A stretch of 64,000 nucleotides of DNA from Clarkia xantiana subsp. parviflora (GCA_036873135.1 JAPTYO010000024.1:2418001-2482000), one strand, 5' to 3'. Positions 1 to 10,483 are shown, counted from the stretch's first letter. Notes: generated by a model from the sequence alone, not told the origin. Program-made: numbers and translations.

Positions 1-1740
1 CCAAGATCGGGACCTCTTACCCAGCACTACCGCCGTAGGGATTCTAGAGGCGTAGACATCTCGGGCGGATGAGGTATCACCTCCAGCAGCAAATCCTCCA
101 TGAATCACGTTGATGACTCGTCTTTCCTTGCGAGCACCGGATGACTCTGGATCAGTTCTCTTCTTTTTCGGGGACCGATCGCGGGATCGGGAACGGGACC
201 GCGATCGGGACCGAGAGCGGGACCTGCATCGTTTGTCTCCAACGAACTCCTTGAGCTTTCCCTTCTGGACTAGCTTTTCAATCTCCTTCTTCAGCTCCCG
301 ACAGTGATTGGTGTCGTGGCCATTTGCGCGGTGAAACCGACAATAGCGATCTGTGCGGGACCCCAGGAATTCTCCATCTTTCTTCGGGGGGTACCTGGAG
401 ATACCTTGTCGTTCCATGACTCTCAGCACTTCCGCCATGGAGCAGTTGAGAGGAATGTCAAAATCCTCCCTCTTGTCTTTTCTTGAGGAACGTTTGTCGT
501 CCTTCCGACCCGAGCGGCCTCGGTCCCGACTGCCTTCAGGTTTGCCCTTTGTCTTACGATCGTCGGAAGGCTTGCTCGCCTGCTTCCCTTTATTCGACTT
601 TGGGGGCTCCAGTTCTCCCGCGGCTATTTTTGACTCCTGGACATCGATCTGCCGCTTCACCCTCTTCTGTAATGCTTCCATATTCCACACAGCTTTCTCA
701 GCCACGCTGTGCATCAGGTCGGACCCATAGGGGGCTGTCAGGTTCCGAATAAAGGTGCGGATGGTCTCGCCCTCCGAGATTTCCTCGTCTATCTCTGCTA
801 CGCTGGCGGTGTACCGCCGGTAATAGTGTGCCAGCGACTCGTCGGGCCTCTACACCACCTGGGTTAGGGACCTCACGCTCTTCAACAAACGTCTGCGGCC
901 CTGGTATTGTCGAATGAAACGGTCGTGCATGTCCGCCCAACAGGTAATGCAGCCTGGGGGAAGGCTAAAGAACCAGGTCAGGGCTCTTTCTCCAAGTGTG
1001 TTTGGGAACAGTGTACACACTATATCTTCATTCGGGGCTCTACCCAGACACGTCATAAGATGCTTCTGGACATGACGGACTGGATCTCCTTCGCCATCAT
1101 ATTCCTTAATCTCGGGGATACCCAGCCCAGGCGGGGCGAGGGTGTCTATTAGTCGGGGAACGAAGGGATGAGTGGATCGATCCCTCAGCTCCGACACCAG
1201 CGGCTTCTGTTCTCCCATACATATGTTCACGATCTTTACCACCTGGTCGGGAGTGATGGGACCATTCAGGGGAATGGTCCTGTGTTGTACTGGTCCTGGC
1301 CCGTCAACCACGAACCTCTCCGGCTGACTAGTTGCCCTGCCTCTGTCTTGGCCCTGGGGCGGGGCTTCCTGCGCGTTCCGACCCTCTGTTGGTAGGGTTG
1401 CTTCCTCCAGCGGGGGCATCTCCTCCTGCCTCCTTACAGCCTCTCTTCGGTCTAGGAGAGCCTCTACAGCCGCCAGAAACATGGGCATGGCCTCTGCCAC
1501 GGCCCTCGTCAAATCTGCAGCTGGGGGAGCCTCCTGCCCCCTGTTATCCTGGTGTTGAGGGGCAACATCTTCGGGATGTGATCCATTGTGCCCCCCTGTC
1601 TGGGAGAGCTCAGCCGGGGGATGGTTCTGGTTTTCTCCTTGTTCTGGTACTGAATTCAGGTTCGTTGCAGCTGGGTGACGGGAACCACCGGATTGTCCTC
1701 TTCTGTTCTTGCCAGCCGCCATCGATCGAGTAGAAGGCAT
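1..1740 (-). pseudogene. gag: gag(-pol) start of element 0, interrupted by a stop
   Basis: This is the retrotransposon Gag, the structural protein that packages element RNA in cytoplasmic particles. The ATG chosen is at 1740-1738, the first after the primer-binding site and the same Met as in the sister copies. The frame shows a Gln/Pro-rich N-terminus, the capsid-like Gag core, and beyond a stop the Arg/Ser tract (around 160-230) followed by the Gag-protease linker at the left edge. A CAG-to-TAG change at 850-852 interrupts the Gag core; the sister copies read Gln there. The reading frame appears to continue past it to position 1. Confidence 0.85.
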
Positions 1741-1776
1741 ATCAGCTTTTTGTTTGTTTCCCACAGACGGCGCCAA

Positions 1777-1878
1777 TGTTGGATCACGGTGGAACTCCGG
1801 TACGGATCTTGATGGCAATCCTAGCTCCTTTGCTCCACGTAATCCTGCAAGAGGGGATAAACCGGGCGGTGACCCAAA
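1777..1878 (-). repeat. Truncated family A LTR (U5 end)
   Basis: This 102-bp segment starts TGTTGGATCACGG and matches the U5 end of the family A LTR in minus orientation. It is a near-exact inverted copy of 2490-2591. It stops abruptly inside the R/U5 hairpin region, where the adjacent plus-strand LTR begins. Confidence 0.85.
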
Positions 1879-2591
1879 TGATGGGTCCGACTAACAGCCG
1901 TCAGGCCCTTTAACGGCGAGGAAACGGCAAACAGGCCCACCAGGCCCAGAGTAAAGGTCAAGATGACCTAGGAGAAGGGTCCCGATGAAGGGAGTCCCGA
2001 CGAAGCAAGGTCCCGACAGAGTCGGTCCCGACAGAGTCGGTCCCGACAGTGGAGCTGGAAGCTCCCGATGAGAAGCCTTTAAGTAGGCCCCGATGATGAA
2101 TCCCTGAGAATGATTGGCCCTGTCACGATGACGAGGGGCCCCGAGCGGTGACACAACGAGATAACTCTGGAGTCCCCGGTGGGAGTCGGGACTCGTTATC
2201 AGAGGATAAAGCCAAGATATGCGGGGCGTGTGCGAGATATGCGGAACGTGGTTAAGATACACGGATCGTGGCCGAGATACGCGGGGCATGGCTAAGATAC
2301 GCGAGATCACGTACGAGATATGCGGGATACGGGCTAACCACCCCTAACGGTTCGCCAGGTACCTGAGGCATCTCTTTGCCTATAAAAGGGCAGGAGGTCA
2401 CCTCAAATCACTTACGTTGAGTTGAATACACTTTGATATCTATTACTTGCCAGTCAGACGAAGTACTCATTTAAGCATCGGAGAGGGATTTTGGGTCACC
2501 GCCCGGTCTATCCCCTCTTGCAGGATTACGTGGAGCAAAGGAGCTAGGATTGCCGTCAAGATCCGTACCGGAGTTCCACCGTGATCCAACA
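1879..2591 (+). repeat. Complete family A LTR, plus strand (solo-like)
   Basis: A full LTR running from TGATGGGTCCGACT to GATCCAACA, 713 bp long. It is 15 bp longer than the 698-bp copies because of one extra short unit near 2028-2045. The TATA box (TATAAAAGGG) is at 2381-2390. No primer-binding site follows and no polypurine tract precedes it. The flanks (CCAAA and AACGC) do not match, so it is not a simple solo LTR with an intact target-site duplication. Confidence 0.85.
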
Positions 2592-2746
2592 AACGCGTAT
2601 GTGGTGATAAATTCAACCTTGGTAAAAAGGGGTTGAAGAAGCCTTCAATTGCAACGAAACAATGTTACATGTTGGTATCCCTTTGCATCCGGCTCGGAGG
2701 AAGCACGGATGCTAAAGCTAGAAATGTTTTAGTTGAATATGATGGA
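2592..2746. other. Unassigned 155-bp flank
   Basis: This short stretch lies between the 1879-2591 LTR and element 2. It is not family A or B sequence and holds no convincing ORF. It is the left flank of element 2, so it should be the pre-insertion neighbour of the DNA starting at 35922. The last five bases (ATGGA) resemble the five after element 2 (ATGGC). Confidence 0.6.
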
Positions 2747-3063
2747 TGATGGGTCCGACTAACAGCCGTCAGGCCCTTTAACGGCGAGGAAACGGCAAAC
2801 AGGCCCACCAGGCCCAGAGTAAAGGTCAAGATGACCTTGGAGAAGGGTCCCGATGAAGGGAGTCCCGACGAAGCAAGGTCCCGACAGAGTCGGTCCCGAC
2901 AGTGGAGCTGGAAGCTCCCGATGAGAAGCCTTTAAGTAGGCCCCGATGATGAATCCCTGAGAATGATTGGCCCTGTCACGATGACGAGGGGCCCCGAGCG
3001 GTGACACAACGAGATAACTCTGGAGTCCCCGGCGGGAGTCGGGACTCGTTATCAGAGGATAAA

Positions 3064-3183
3064 GCCAAGATATGCGGGGCGTGGCCGAGATATGCGGAAC
3101 GTGGTTAAGATACACGGATCGTGGCCGAGATACGCGGGGCATGGCTAAGATACGCGAGATCACGTACGAGATATGCGGGATAC
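3064..3183 (+). promoter_or_regulatory. U3 direct repeats of the family A LTR
   Basis: About six imperfect direct repeats of roughly 20 bp lie 50-170 bp upstream of the LTR TATA box. The same array is present in every family A LTR in the window, and the diverged A' LTR (44389-45104) has a similar, slightly longer set. Position and repetition suggest an LTR enhancer; no trans-acting factor can be named from the sequence. Confidence 0.5.
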
Positions 3184-3233
3184 GGGCTAACCACCCCTAA
3201 CGGTTCGCCAGGTACCTGAGGCATCTCTTTGCC

Positions 3234-3240
3234 TATAAAA
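3234..3240 (+). promoter_or_regulatory. TATA box of family A LTR
   Basis: TATAAAA in the context GCCTATAAAAGGGC. The same sequence is at 2381 in the plus-strand LTR and, inverted, in the minus-strand LTRs. In the 3' LTR of element 2 this box is split by the solo family B LTR. Confidence 0.75.
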
Positions 3241-3334
3241 GGGCAGGAGGTCACCTCAGATCACTTACGTTGAGTTGAATACACTTTGATATCTGTTACT
3301 TGCCAGTCAGACGAAGTACTCATTTAAGCATCGG

Positions 3335-3371
3335 AGAGGGATTCTGGGTCACCGCCCGGTCTATCCCCTCT
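3335..3371 (+). other. Conserved R/U5 hairpin, family A form
   Basis: AGAGGGAT at 3335-3342 can pair with ATCCCCTCT at 3363-3371 (one bulged C), enclosing a GC-rich inner segment with ACCG/CGGT complementarity. It begins about 100 bp after the TATA box. The same outer stem occurs in families B and D with different inner stems (see findings). As RNA it would lie near the 5' end of the genomic transcript. Confidence 0.6.
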
Positions 3372-3445
3372 TGCAGGATTACGTGGACCAAAGGAGCTAG
3401 GATTGCCGTCAAGATCCGTACCGGAGTTCCACCGTGATCCAACAT

Positions 3446-3463
3446 TTGCGCCGTCTGTGGGAA
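3446..3463 (+). promoter_or_regulatory. Primer-binding site of element 2
   Basis: TTGCGCCGTCTGTGGGAA lies one base after the 5' LTR, where reverse transcription is primed. The sister copies read TGGCGCCGTCTGTGGGAA, so the second base is mutated here. This motif is common in plant Tat-type elements as I recall them; I do not assign the tRNA. Confidence 0.8.
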
Positions 3464-3480
3464 ACAAACAAAAAGCTGAT

Positions 3481-5547
3481 ATGCCTTCTACTCAATCGAT
3501 GGCGGCTGGCAAGAACAGAAGAGGACAATCCGGTGGTTCCCTTCACCCTGCTGCAACGAACCTGAATTCAGTACCAGAACAAGGAGAAAACCAGAACCAT
3601 CCCCTGGCTGAGCTCTCCCAGACAGGGGGGCACAATGGATCACATCCCGAAGATGTTGCCCCTCAACACCAGGATAACAGGGGGCAGGAGGCTCCCCCAG
3701 CTGCAGATTTGACGAGGGCCGTGGCAGAGGCCATGCCCATGTTTCTGGCGGCTGTAGAGGCTCTCCTAGACCGAAGAGAGGCTGTAAGGAGGCAGGAGGA
3801 GATGCCCCCGCTGGAGGAAGCAACCCTACCAACAGAGGGTCGGAACGCGCAGGAAGCCCCGCCCCAGGGCCAAGACAGAGGCAGGGCAACTAGTCAGCCG
3901 GAGAGGTTCGTGGTTGACGGGACAGGACCAGTACAACACAGGACCATTCCCCTGAATGGTCCCATCACTCCCGACCAGGTGGTAAAGATCGTGAACATCT
4001 GTATGGGAGAACAGAAGCCGCTGGTGTCGGAGCTGAGGGATCGATCCACTCATCCCTTCGTTCCCCGACTAATAGACACCCTCGCCCCGCCTGGGCTGGG
4101 TATCCCCAAGATTAAGGAATATGATGGCGAAGGAGATCCAGTCCGTCATGTCCAGAAGCATCTTATGGCGTGTCTGGGTAGAGCCCCGAATGAAGATATA
4201 GTGTGTACACTGTTCCCAAACACACTTGGAGAAAGAGCCCTGACCTGGTTCTTTAGCCTTCCCCCAGGCTGCATTACCTGTTGGGCGGACATGCACGACC
4301 GTTTCATTCGACAATACCAGGGCCGCAGACGTTTGTTGAAGAGCGTGAGGTCCCTAACCCAGGTGGTGCAGAGGCCCGACGAGTCGCTGGCACACTATTA
4401 CCAGCGGTACACCGCCAGCGTAGCAAGACGAGGAAATCTCGGAGGGAGAGACCATCCGCACCTTTATTCGGAACCTGACAGCCCCCTATGGCTCCGACCT
4501 GATGCACAGCGTGGCTGAGAAAGCTGTGTGGAATATGGAAGCATTACAGAAGAGGGTGAAGCGGCAAATCGATGTCCAGGAGTCAAAAACAGCCGCGGGA
4601 GAACTGGAGCCCCCAAAGTCGAATAAAGGGAAGCAGGCGAGCAAGCCTTCCGACGATCGTAAGACAAAGGGCAAAACTGAAGGCAGTCGGGACCGAGGCC
4701 GCTCAGGTCGGAAGGACGACAAACGTTCCTCAAGAAAAGACAAGAGGGAGGATTTTGACATTCCTCTCAACTGCTCCATGGCGGAAGTGCTGACAGTCAT
4801 GGAACGACAAGGTATCTCCAGGTACCCCCCGAAGAAAGATGGAGAATTCCTGGGGTCCCGCACAGATCGCTATTGTTGGTTTCACCGCGCAAATGGCCAC
4901 GACACCAATCACTGTCGGGAGCTGAAGAAGGAGATTGAAAAGCTAATCCAGAAGGGAAAGCTCAAGGAGTTCGTTGGAGACAAACGATGCAGGTCCCGCT
5001 CTCGGTCCCGATCGCGGTCCCGTTCCCGATCCCGCGATCGGTCCCCGAAGAAGAAGAGAACTGATCCAGAGTCATCCGATGCTCGCAAGGAAAGACGAGT
5101 CATCAACGTGATTCATGGAGGATTTGCTGCTGGAGGTGATACCTCATCCGCCCGAGAGGTCTACGCCTCTAGAATCCCTACGGCGGTAGTGCTGGGTAAG
5201 AGGTCCCGATCCTGGACCTTGAAGGAAGAGATGGTGATCTCCTTCTCATCGGAGGACCTCATAGGCGTAGAGACTCCACACGACGATGCCTTGGTGGTAA
5301 CCTTGGATGTAGACGGGTTCCAAATGAAGAGAATCCTAATCGACGGAGGGAGCTCCTCCGACATTCTGTTCATGGACGCGCTAGAGGCTATGGGGAAAAC
5401 AAAGAAAGATCTGAAGGAGGCAAACTTCCCGATGGTCAGGTTCTCGGGCTCAACTTCCTACCCGCAGGGAGTAATCACCTTACCAGTAGAATTTGGTAGC
5501 GGGTGGAAATCAGAAAGGAGGAACGTGGAGTTTGTCGTGGTCGATTC
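3481..5547 (+). pseudogene. gag-pol: gag and start of pol of element 2, frameshifted and split
   Basis: Translation should start at ATG 3481, the first after the primer site. In order there are a Pro/Gln-rich N-terminus, the Gag core (about 3900-4420), a CX2HX4HX4C knuckle (around 4875-4915), an Arg/Ser tract (about 4990-5045) and the aspartic protease motif LIDGGSSSDI (about 5335-5365). A 5-base deletion near 4425 shifts the frame within the Gag core; the original frame resumes and is open from 4502. Element 1 is inserted after 5547, and the coding sequence continues at 16852 after the GATTC duplication. Confidence 0.88.
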
Positions 5548-6244
5548 TGTTGGATCACGGTGGAACTCCGGTACGGATCTTGACGGCAATCCTAGCTCCT
5601 TTGCTCCACGCAATCCTGCAAGAGGGGATAGACCGGGCGGTGACCCAGAATCCCTCTCCGATGCTTAAATGAGTCTCTCGTATGACTGGCAAGCAACAAT
5701 CTCAAAAGTATATCGAACTCAACGTAAGTGATCTGAGGTGACCTCCTGCCCTTTTATAGGCAAAGAGGTGCCTCAGGTACCTGGTGAACCGTTAGGGGTG
5801 GTTAGCCCGTATCCCGCTTATCTCGTACATGATCTCGCGTATCTTAGCCATGCCCCGCGTATCTCGGCCACGATCCGTGTATCTTACCCACGTTCCGTAT
5901 ATCTCGGCCACGCCCCGCATATCTTGGCTTTATCCTCTGGTAACGAATCCCGACTCCCGTCGGGGACTCCAGAGTTATCTCGTTGTGTCACCGCTCGGGG
6001 CCCCTCGTCATCGTGACAGGGCCAATCATTCTCATGGATTCATCATCGGGGCCTTCTTAAAGGCTTCTCATCGGGATCTTCTAGCTCCACTGTCGGGACC
6101 GACTCTGTCGGGACCCTGCTTCGTCGGGACTCCCTTCATCGGGACCCTTCTCCTAGGTCATCTTGACCCTTACTCTGGGCCTGGTGGGCCTGTTTGCCGT
6201 TTCCTCGCCGTTAAAGGGCCTGACGGCTATAGTCGGACCCATCA
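5548..6244 (-). repeat. 3' LTR of element 1
   Basis: A 697-bp LTR reading TGTTGGATC...GGACCCATCA on the plus strand. It lies beside the minus-strand polypurine tract at 6245-6258, which marks it as the 3' copy. Confidence 0.96.
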
Positions 6245-6258
6245 TTTGCCCCCAAGAC
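6245..6258 (-). promoter_or_regulatory. Polypurine tract of element 1
   Basis: On the minus strand this reads GTCTTGGGGGCAAA, directly before the 3' LTR. It primes plus-strand DNA synthesis in LTR elements. The same tract is beside the 3' LTRs of elements 2, 4 and 5. Confidence 0.85.
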
Positions 6259-6629
6259 ATGAGGGACTTTTAGTTCGTCGTGTCTTCCAACTCCCGATTT
6301 TCCAATACTAGAGTCGGGGATCTGTTCCTTGGTTCAGTTACTTAAAGTTATCAGTCTTCTTCTCCACGTTTCCTCAGGGTTTTGTAGATAACTGCTATAT
6401 CCCAAAGGTCTTTTCGGTTCTCTAGTGCATTAAATGCAGCAGATAATGGAGTGACGTTTTCGACCCACGTGCCTGATTTTTCGCGCCTGTCCTTTTCTGA
6501 AAAGTGCTTTTCAGGCCGTTTCATCATTACGCCCGTTGTCCTTCTGCACGTTTCATCTCAACGGTCCAGATTAAGACTCTTCGACTTCGACGACTCGGAT
6601 CGAAGTGTCCTTTCAACCGTCTTCTTCGA

Positions 6630-6637
6630 CTATAAAA
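6630..6637 (+). promoter_or_regulatory. Predicted promoter of the antisense gene (TATA box)
   Basis: CTATAAAACCCTAGCC lies about 170 bp upstream of the antisense-gene ATG at 6801 and inside the 3' LTR. The box and its surroundings are kept in elements 2, 4 and 5. Its orientation is opposite to the LTR promoter, so the antisense gene probably has its own transcription unit. Confidence 0.65.
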
Positions 6638-6800
6638 CCCTAGCCACAGTCACAATTTAACTTTTACCGTCTTCGAATTCTCAAAAGCTCTCTGCGATTC
6701 CTCTGCAATTTCAAGCTCTGTGATTTCGAAGGTCTTTGGAGTTTTCTCCGATCATCTTTCCGGCGACATCTCGTTCATCTCCTTCAACCTCTACTCCACC

Positions 6801-9475
6801 ATGTCTGGTAAGGAAACACTTCTTCGTTGTTTGTTTGACCCTTTCTTTTTAATTTTTTCCAGAATCCCACTGTATTTTCTTGCCCTGGTTGCTTTTCAGA
6901 CAGCGGTTCCAGCTCCGAGGGGAGAAAACCCTTTAAATTTGACTATGCTCCAAATGAAATTTCCACCACTGCTTATGATGCAGCTCTCCGAGAGGGTTGC
7001 ATCACCATCACCTGGGAACCTCGCTTCCCGTATGCTCGACATCGTCCCTCGAGTGACCCTGAGGTTACTCGTCCCCAGAAAGGGGAGGTATTTGTCTATA
7101 CGGGACAAATATCAGCGGGGATCAAGTTCCCCTTTTGTGGTAACCTGGTCGAGCTGTGCCATCACTACCAAACACACCCCACTACCTTCTCTCCTCATGC
7201 TATCCGCATCTGGAACGCCTTTCAAGTCCTCTGTCTCCGACAGAAGTGGGTCTACAGCCTCCAACTCTTCAGGACCTTCTATGGGCTGAAATGCAACGAG
7301 GCGGGGGTTTGCGCCTTCTACCCTCGAATGCCCAAGTGGAGTAAGCAGCAGCTTGCCCGGCACGGTTGGACCAGTGACACCTGGAAGGTGGTCAAGGGTC
7401 GGGGACTCTTGATCGATACATGGTCCGACAACAGCAGCTGGAAGAGGAGCTACTTCTTCATCCAACATTCTTCTATTCCTTGGCCTCGGTGGGAGGTGGC
7501 AGCAGATCCTCCGCCTACTTTCCATACTTACGCCGATGAGGACTTCGAGACTTTCCAACTAATCCAGCTTTATCGTTGGGACGAGTCTTACACTCCTCTC
7601 AATGCTAACTCTCTGGTGGAGCGGGACCTGGTGCACGCCGGGATGCGTCTCCTCAGTATTGTCTCTAGGGGGCAGCTCTTCGACGGCCCTTCTAACATGG
7701 TCCCTTGGGTAAATTTCTAACTTTTCTTCGTTTATTGTTTAGAGCCAAGAAGGTATCTGTGCCGACCGATCTATTCCTTAAGCAGGGGGAGACCGATGCT
7801 GTCCGCCCCTCGCGGAAGAGGAAGTCTGCCAAGGAGGCTGCTGCCAGGTCGGGGTCTCCTGCAGCGGAGCAGCCCAAGCGGCCACGGATGGATCTGGACC
7901 AACTCTTCGAGGTCCAGAATGCTGAAGAAGGTAAACAACTCCGACTTGCTATTAAATCGTATAAAAGGATGGTTCCGCCGGACTTGATTTCCTCAACCAA
8001 GAAAGGCCGTATTGCTGATGTCAAAAGGATCCTTCGAGGCGAAACTCCCCGAGTCTTGAAGGCAGGCTACTATCACTACCGCGGGAAGGATCAATACGTC
8101 TCCCGACGTATCATTTGGTGTAAGAATCCCGATGAACTCCCTGACTACCTATCTGAAGCTCTTCATCCTCCAGGTGCAGGTCGCTCGGGAGCTTCCTCGG
8201 GTGCTGCAGCTTCTACAGATGCACCGCCTTCAGCGGGGGTGCCTTCCTCAGCTGGAGAGAAGGCACCATCTGGTGAACAGTTTCACCAGGTGGAGACTCT
8301 GGACTCCTCCGAGGAGACCGGCGGGGTTGACCCCCCTCAGCAGCGTCGGAAGGCGGGGCAATCCCCCTTGAAACCAACCCCTCAGGGGCCGCCTCCCTCG
8401 TCTTCTCCACAGCAGCGGGAGCTCTCTCCTATCCATGACTTCTCTCCCTCCCCTGTCTGGGCCGAGACGGAGATGTGCCCTTCTCTTCCCCGTCCCATCT
8501 CTCCCCTGGCTCTTGATGGGGACTTCTACAGGCCCTTCAACTCTTCACAGGCCGATGCCCCCTGGGCTCCGATCCAGACGCTCCAGGGAGTCCCGCTCAC
8601 ACAAGGGGAACAGGACCAAGAACTGGCCCTGCATCTGCTGGCGGGTTCCATCCTGCCCTCTATGCGACATCCAATTCACCTCAATCGGACGCATATGCAG
8701 CGGGACTTCAGGGGTATGGTTGTGCGCCGCATCGAGGTGAGACTTCGCTTTTCCTTGTTGATCGATAAATCGGGTCTTTTGTCCTTCTAACACTTTTTCC
8801 TTTTGATTGCAGGAGCTCGGGGATTACAACCGCCTCATCGGGTACGTCATTGCCTATGATGAGGCTCAGGAGCGGGACCGAGGAGTCCGCGAGCAGCTTC
8901 AGGCGGATCTCAAGGCCTCCCAGTCTTCGCGGGGGAAGCTTGCCAAAGAGCTGGTTGTCCTCAATGAGAAGATTCGGGGTCTTCAGCAGCAGATCGCGGA
9001 CTTCGAGGGGCTCTTGAGGCAAGAGCGGGGGGCAATCGTGGACCGGCTGACCCAGGAGAAGAAGGCCGCCGAGGACCAGCTGGTCCTCGAGAAGAAGGCT
9101 CTGGAGGAGCTGATCGCAGGGTTCCCGGCACGGCTGGCCGAAGCGGAGGCCAAGGGTCGGGAGGACTATCGAAGGTCGGAGGGCTTCCAAGCTGACGCCA
9201 TGAAGTTTTTCGGCGCGGAGGTGGAGAACACTCTCTTCAACGCCGTTGAGGAGCTCCACCTGGAGTACGGGGATGCCATAAACTTCGACAAGTCTCCTTC
9301 CCTCGCTCCCTTTGCGAAAAAGTATTTTGCTCTTTCTGAGGAGAGTGATGGGGGGAGTACCCCCATAATTGTCGAAGACGCCTCTGATCTTCCAAGTGCG
9401 GACGCCCCAACAGCCAAACCTCCCGAAGCCAATCTTGTGGACCCCTCTGCTGCTGCAGACAAGGACCAAGCTTGA
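6801..9475 (+). CDS. Antisense accessory protein with three introns (element 1 copy)
   Basis: The gene is encoded antisense to gag-pol. Inferred exons are 6801-6807, 6900-7708, about 7743/7750-8736 and 8813-9475, about 820 codons. Donors and acceptors seen: G|GTAAGG...TTTTCAG, TGG|GTAAAT...TTGTTTAG (exact acceptor of intron 2 unresolved) and GAG|GTGAGA...TTGCAG. Exon 2 encodes a globular domain with the blocks GIKFPFCGNL and IWNAFQVLC. Exon 3 has a Lys/Arg-rich start (RPSRKRKSAK, possible nuclear signal) and a Pro/Ser-rich middle. Exon 4 is a coiled coil followed by an acidic tail. From memory, not a search, the first domain resembles plant proteins annotated 'putative gypsy type transposon'. 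Function is unknown. This is the only copy in the window without an obvious stop. Confidence 0.72.
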
Positions 9476-9600
9476 ATGTTTTTATCTTTCAGAGTCCTTT
9501 TATTTTCTTCTCTCGCATCGTCGTCGGGTCCTCGAGCCCTTTATTAATATTAGACTCCTTTAATTCCGATCTTTTGTTGTCTTTCGTCTTTCCGACTATT

Positions 9601-10480
9601 TAACAACTCACACCACTTAAGGCGACTTAATATCGAGTGCATCACTTAAGACGACTTTTGAATACTTAGAATAAATCTAAGTATTATGCACCACTTAAGG
9701 CGACTTTTGAATACTTAGAATAAATCTAAGTATTATGCACCACTTAAGGCGACTTTTCATCGTGCACCACTGAAGGCGACTTTCATCGTGCACCACTGAA
9801 GGCGACTTTTCATCGTGCACCACTGAAGGCGACTTTTCATCGTGCACCACTGAAGGCGACTTTCATCGTGCACCACTGAAGGCGACTTTCATCGTGCACC
9901 ACTGAAGGCGACTTTCATCGTGCACCACTGAAGGCGACTTTCATCGTGCACCACTGAAGGCGACTTTTCATCGTGCACCACTGAAGGCGACTTTTCATCG
10001 TGCACCACTGAAGGCGACTTTTCATCGTGCACCACTGAAGGCGACTTTTCATCGTGCACCACTGAAGGCGACTTTGCATCGTGCACCACTGAAGGCGACT
10101 TTCATCGTGCACCACTGAAGGCGACTTTCATCGTGCACCACTGAAGGCGACTTTCATCGTGCACCACTGAAGGCGACTTTTCATCGTGCACCACTGAAGG
10201 CGACTTTTCATCGTGCACCACTGAAGGCGACTTTCATCGTGCACCACTGAAGGCGACTTTCATCGTGCACCACTGAAGGCGACTTTTACACTTAGCATAA
10301 ATCTAAGGACGAATCTTTTTTGGAAGCGACCTCTTTATTAATTGGCATAGGATAAGCTTACATCGAATTAAACGATAAACAGCATACACCACTTAAGGCG
10401 ATTTTACATTGGGCACCACTTAAGGCGACTTTCTTAGCACCACTCAAGGCGACTTTCTTGGGCACCACTTAAGGCGACTT
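9601..10480. repeat. Tandem array between convergent genes of element 1
   Basis: About 20 units of 26-27 bp, consensus CATCGTGCACCACTGAAGG then CGACTTT, lie between roughly 9750 and 10285. They are flanked by diverged forms with CACTTAAGGCGACTT. Near 9661-9685 and 9709-9733 the palindrome AATACTTAG-(7 nt)-CTAAGTATT is inserted. A segment near 10310-10385 reads AATAAAGAGG on the minus strand and may act as a poly(A) signal for gag-pol. The array separates the 3' ends of gag-pol and the antisense gene. Confidence 0.9.
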
Positions 10481-10483
10481 TCT

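Larger units (their letters stand above)
1..1878 (-). mobile_element. Element 0: 5' part of a family A Tat-type Ty3/gypsy retrotransposon
   Basis: The element enters from the left edge on the minus strand. It shows the start of the 5' region only: a truncated LTR end (1777-1878), a primer-binding site beside it, and gag running leftward out of the window. The sequence closely matches elements 1, 2 and 5. The LTR is cut after 102 bp and abuts a plus-strand LTR of the same family, so the outer boundary is a rearranged junction and no target-site duplication can be assigned. Confidence 0.9.
2747..3444 (+). repeat. 5' LTR of element 2 (family A)
   Basis: A 698-bp LTR with TG...CA ends. U3 holds six degenerate units of about 20 bp of the form GCCGAGATAYGCGGRRCGTG between 3064 and 3183, upstream of the TATA box at 3234-3240. 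The R/U5 part holds the hairpin at 3335-3371. The LTR drives the genomic RNA of the element. Confidence 0.95.

Noticed and set aside
110..307. Short Arg/Asp-rich ORF (DRERDRDRD) in the gag region, also at 14483, 4909 and 56282
   Set aside because: It is the opposite-strand shadow of the Arg/Ser tract of Gag.
1..6244. Large foldback element (inverted LTRs at 1777-1878/1879-2591 and 2747-3444/5548-6244)
   Set aside because: Target-site duplications and rejoined frames show that the 2747/5548 pair belongs to two different retrotransposons inserted in opposite directions.
8708..9469. 253-codon minus-strand ORF opposite exon 4 of the antisense gene
   Set aside because: The plus-strand frame has coiled-coil periodicity, conserved splice sites and homologues in four copies; the minus frame is its shadow. 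The same applies to 21324-21905, 50367-51089 and 59160-59831.
6801..9475. DNA transposase or host nuclear gene captured as such
   Set aside because: No transposase catalytic motif or terminal inverted repeats are visible, and the gene recurs at the same place in each family A copy. It is treated as a retroelement accessory gene of unknown function.
9889..10115. Repetitive peptide ORFs (VHDEKSPS and QWCTMKSRL repeats)
   Set aside because: They are translations of the tandem array in different frames and have no independent support.
9750..10285. CRISPR-like array of 26-27 bp repeats
   Set aside because: The units follow each other with no unique spacers, the same array recurs in each family A element between two retroelement genes, and the context is plant DNA. 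It is a tandem repeat.
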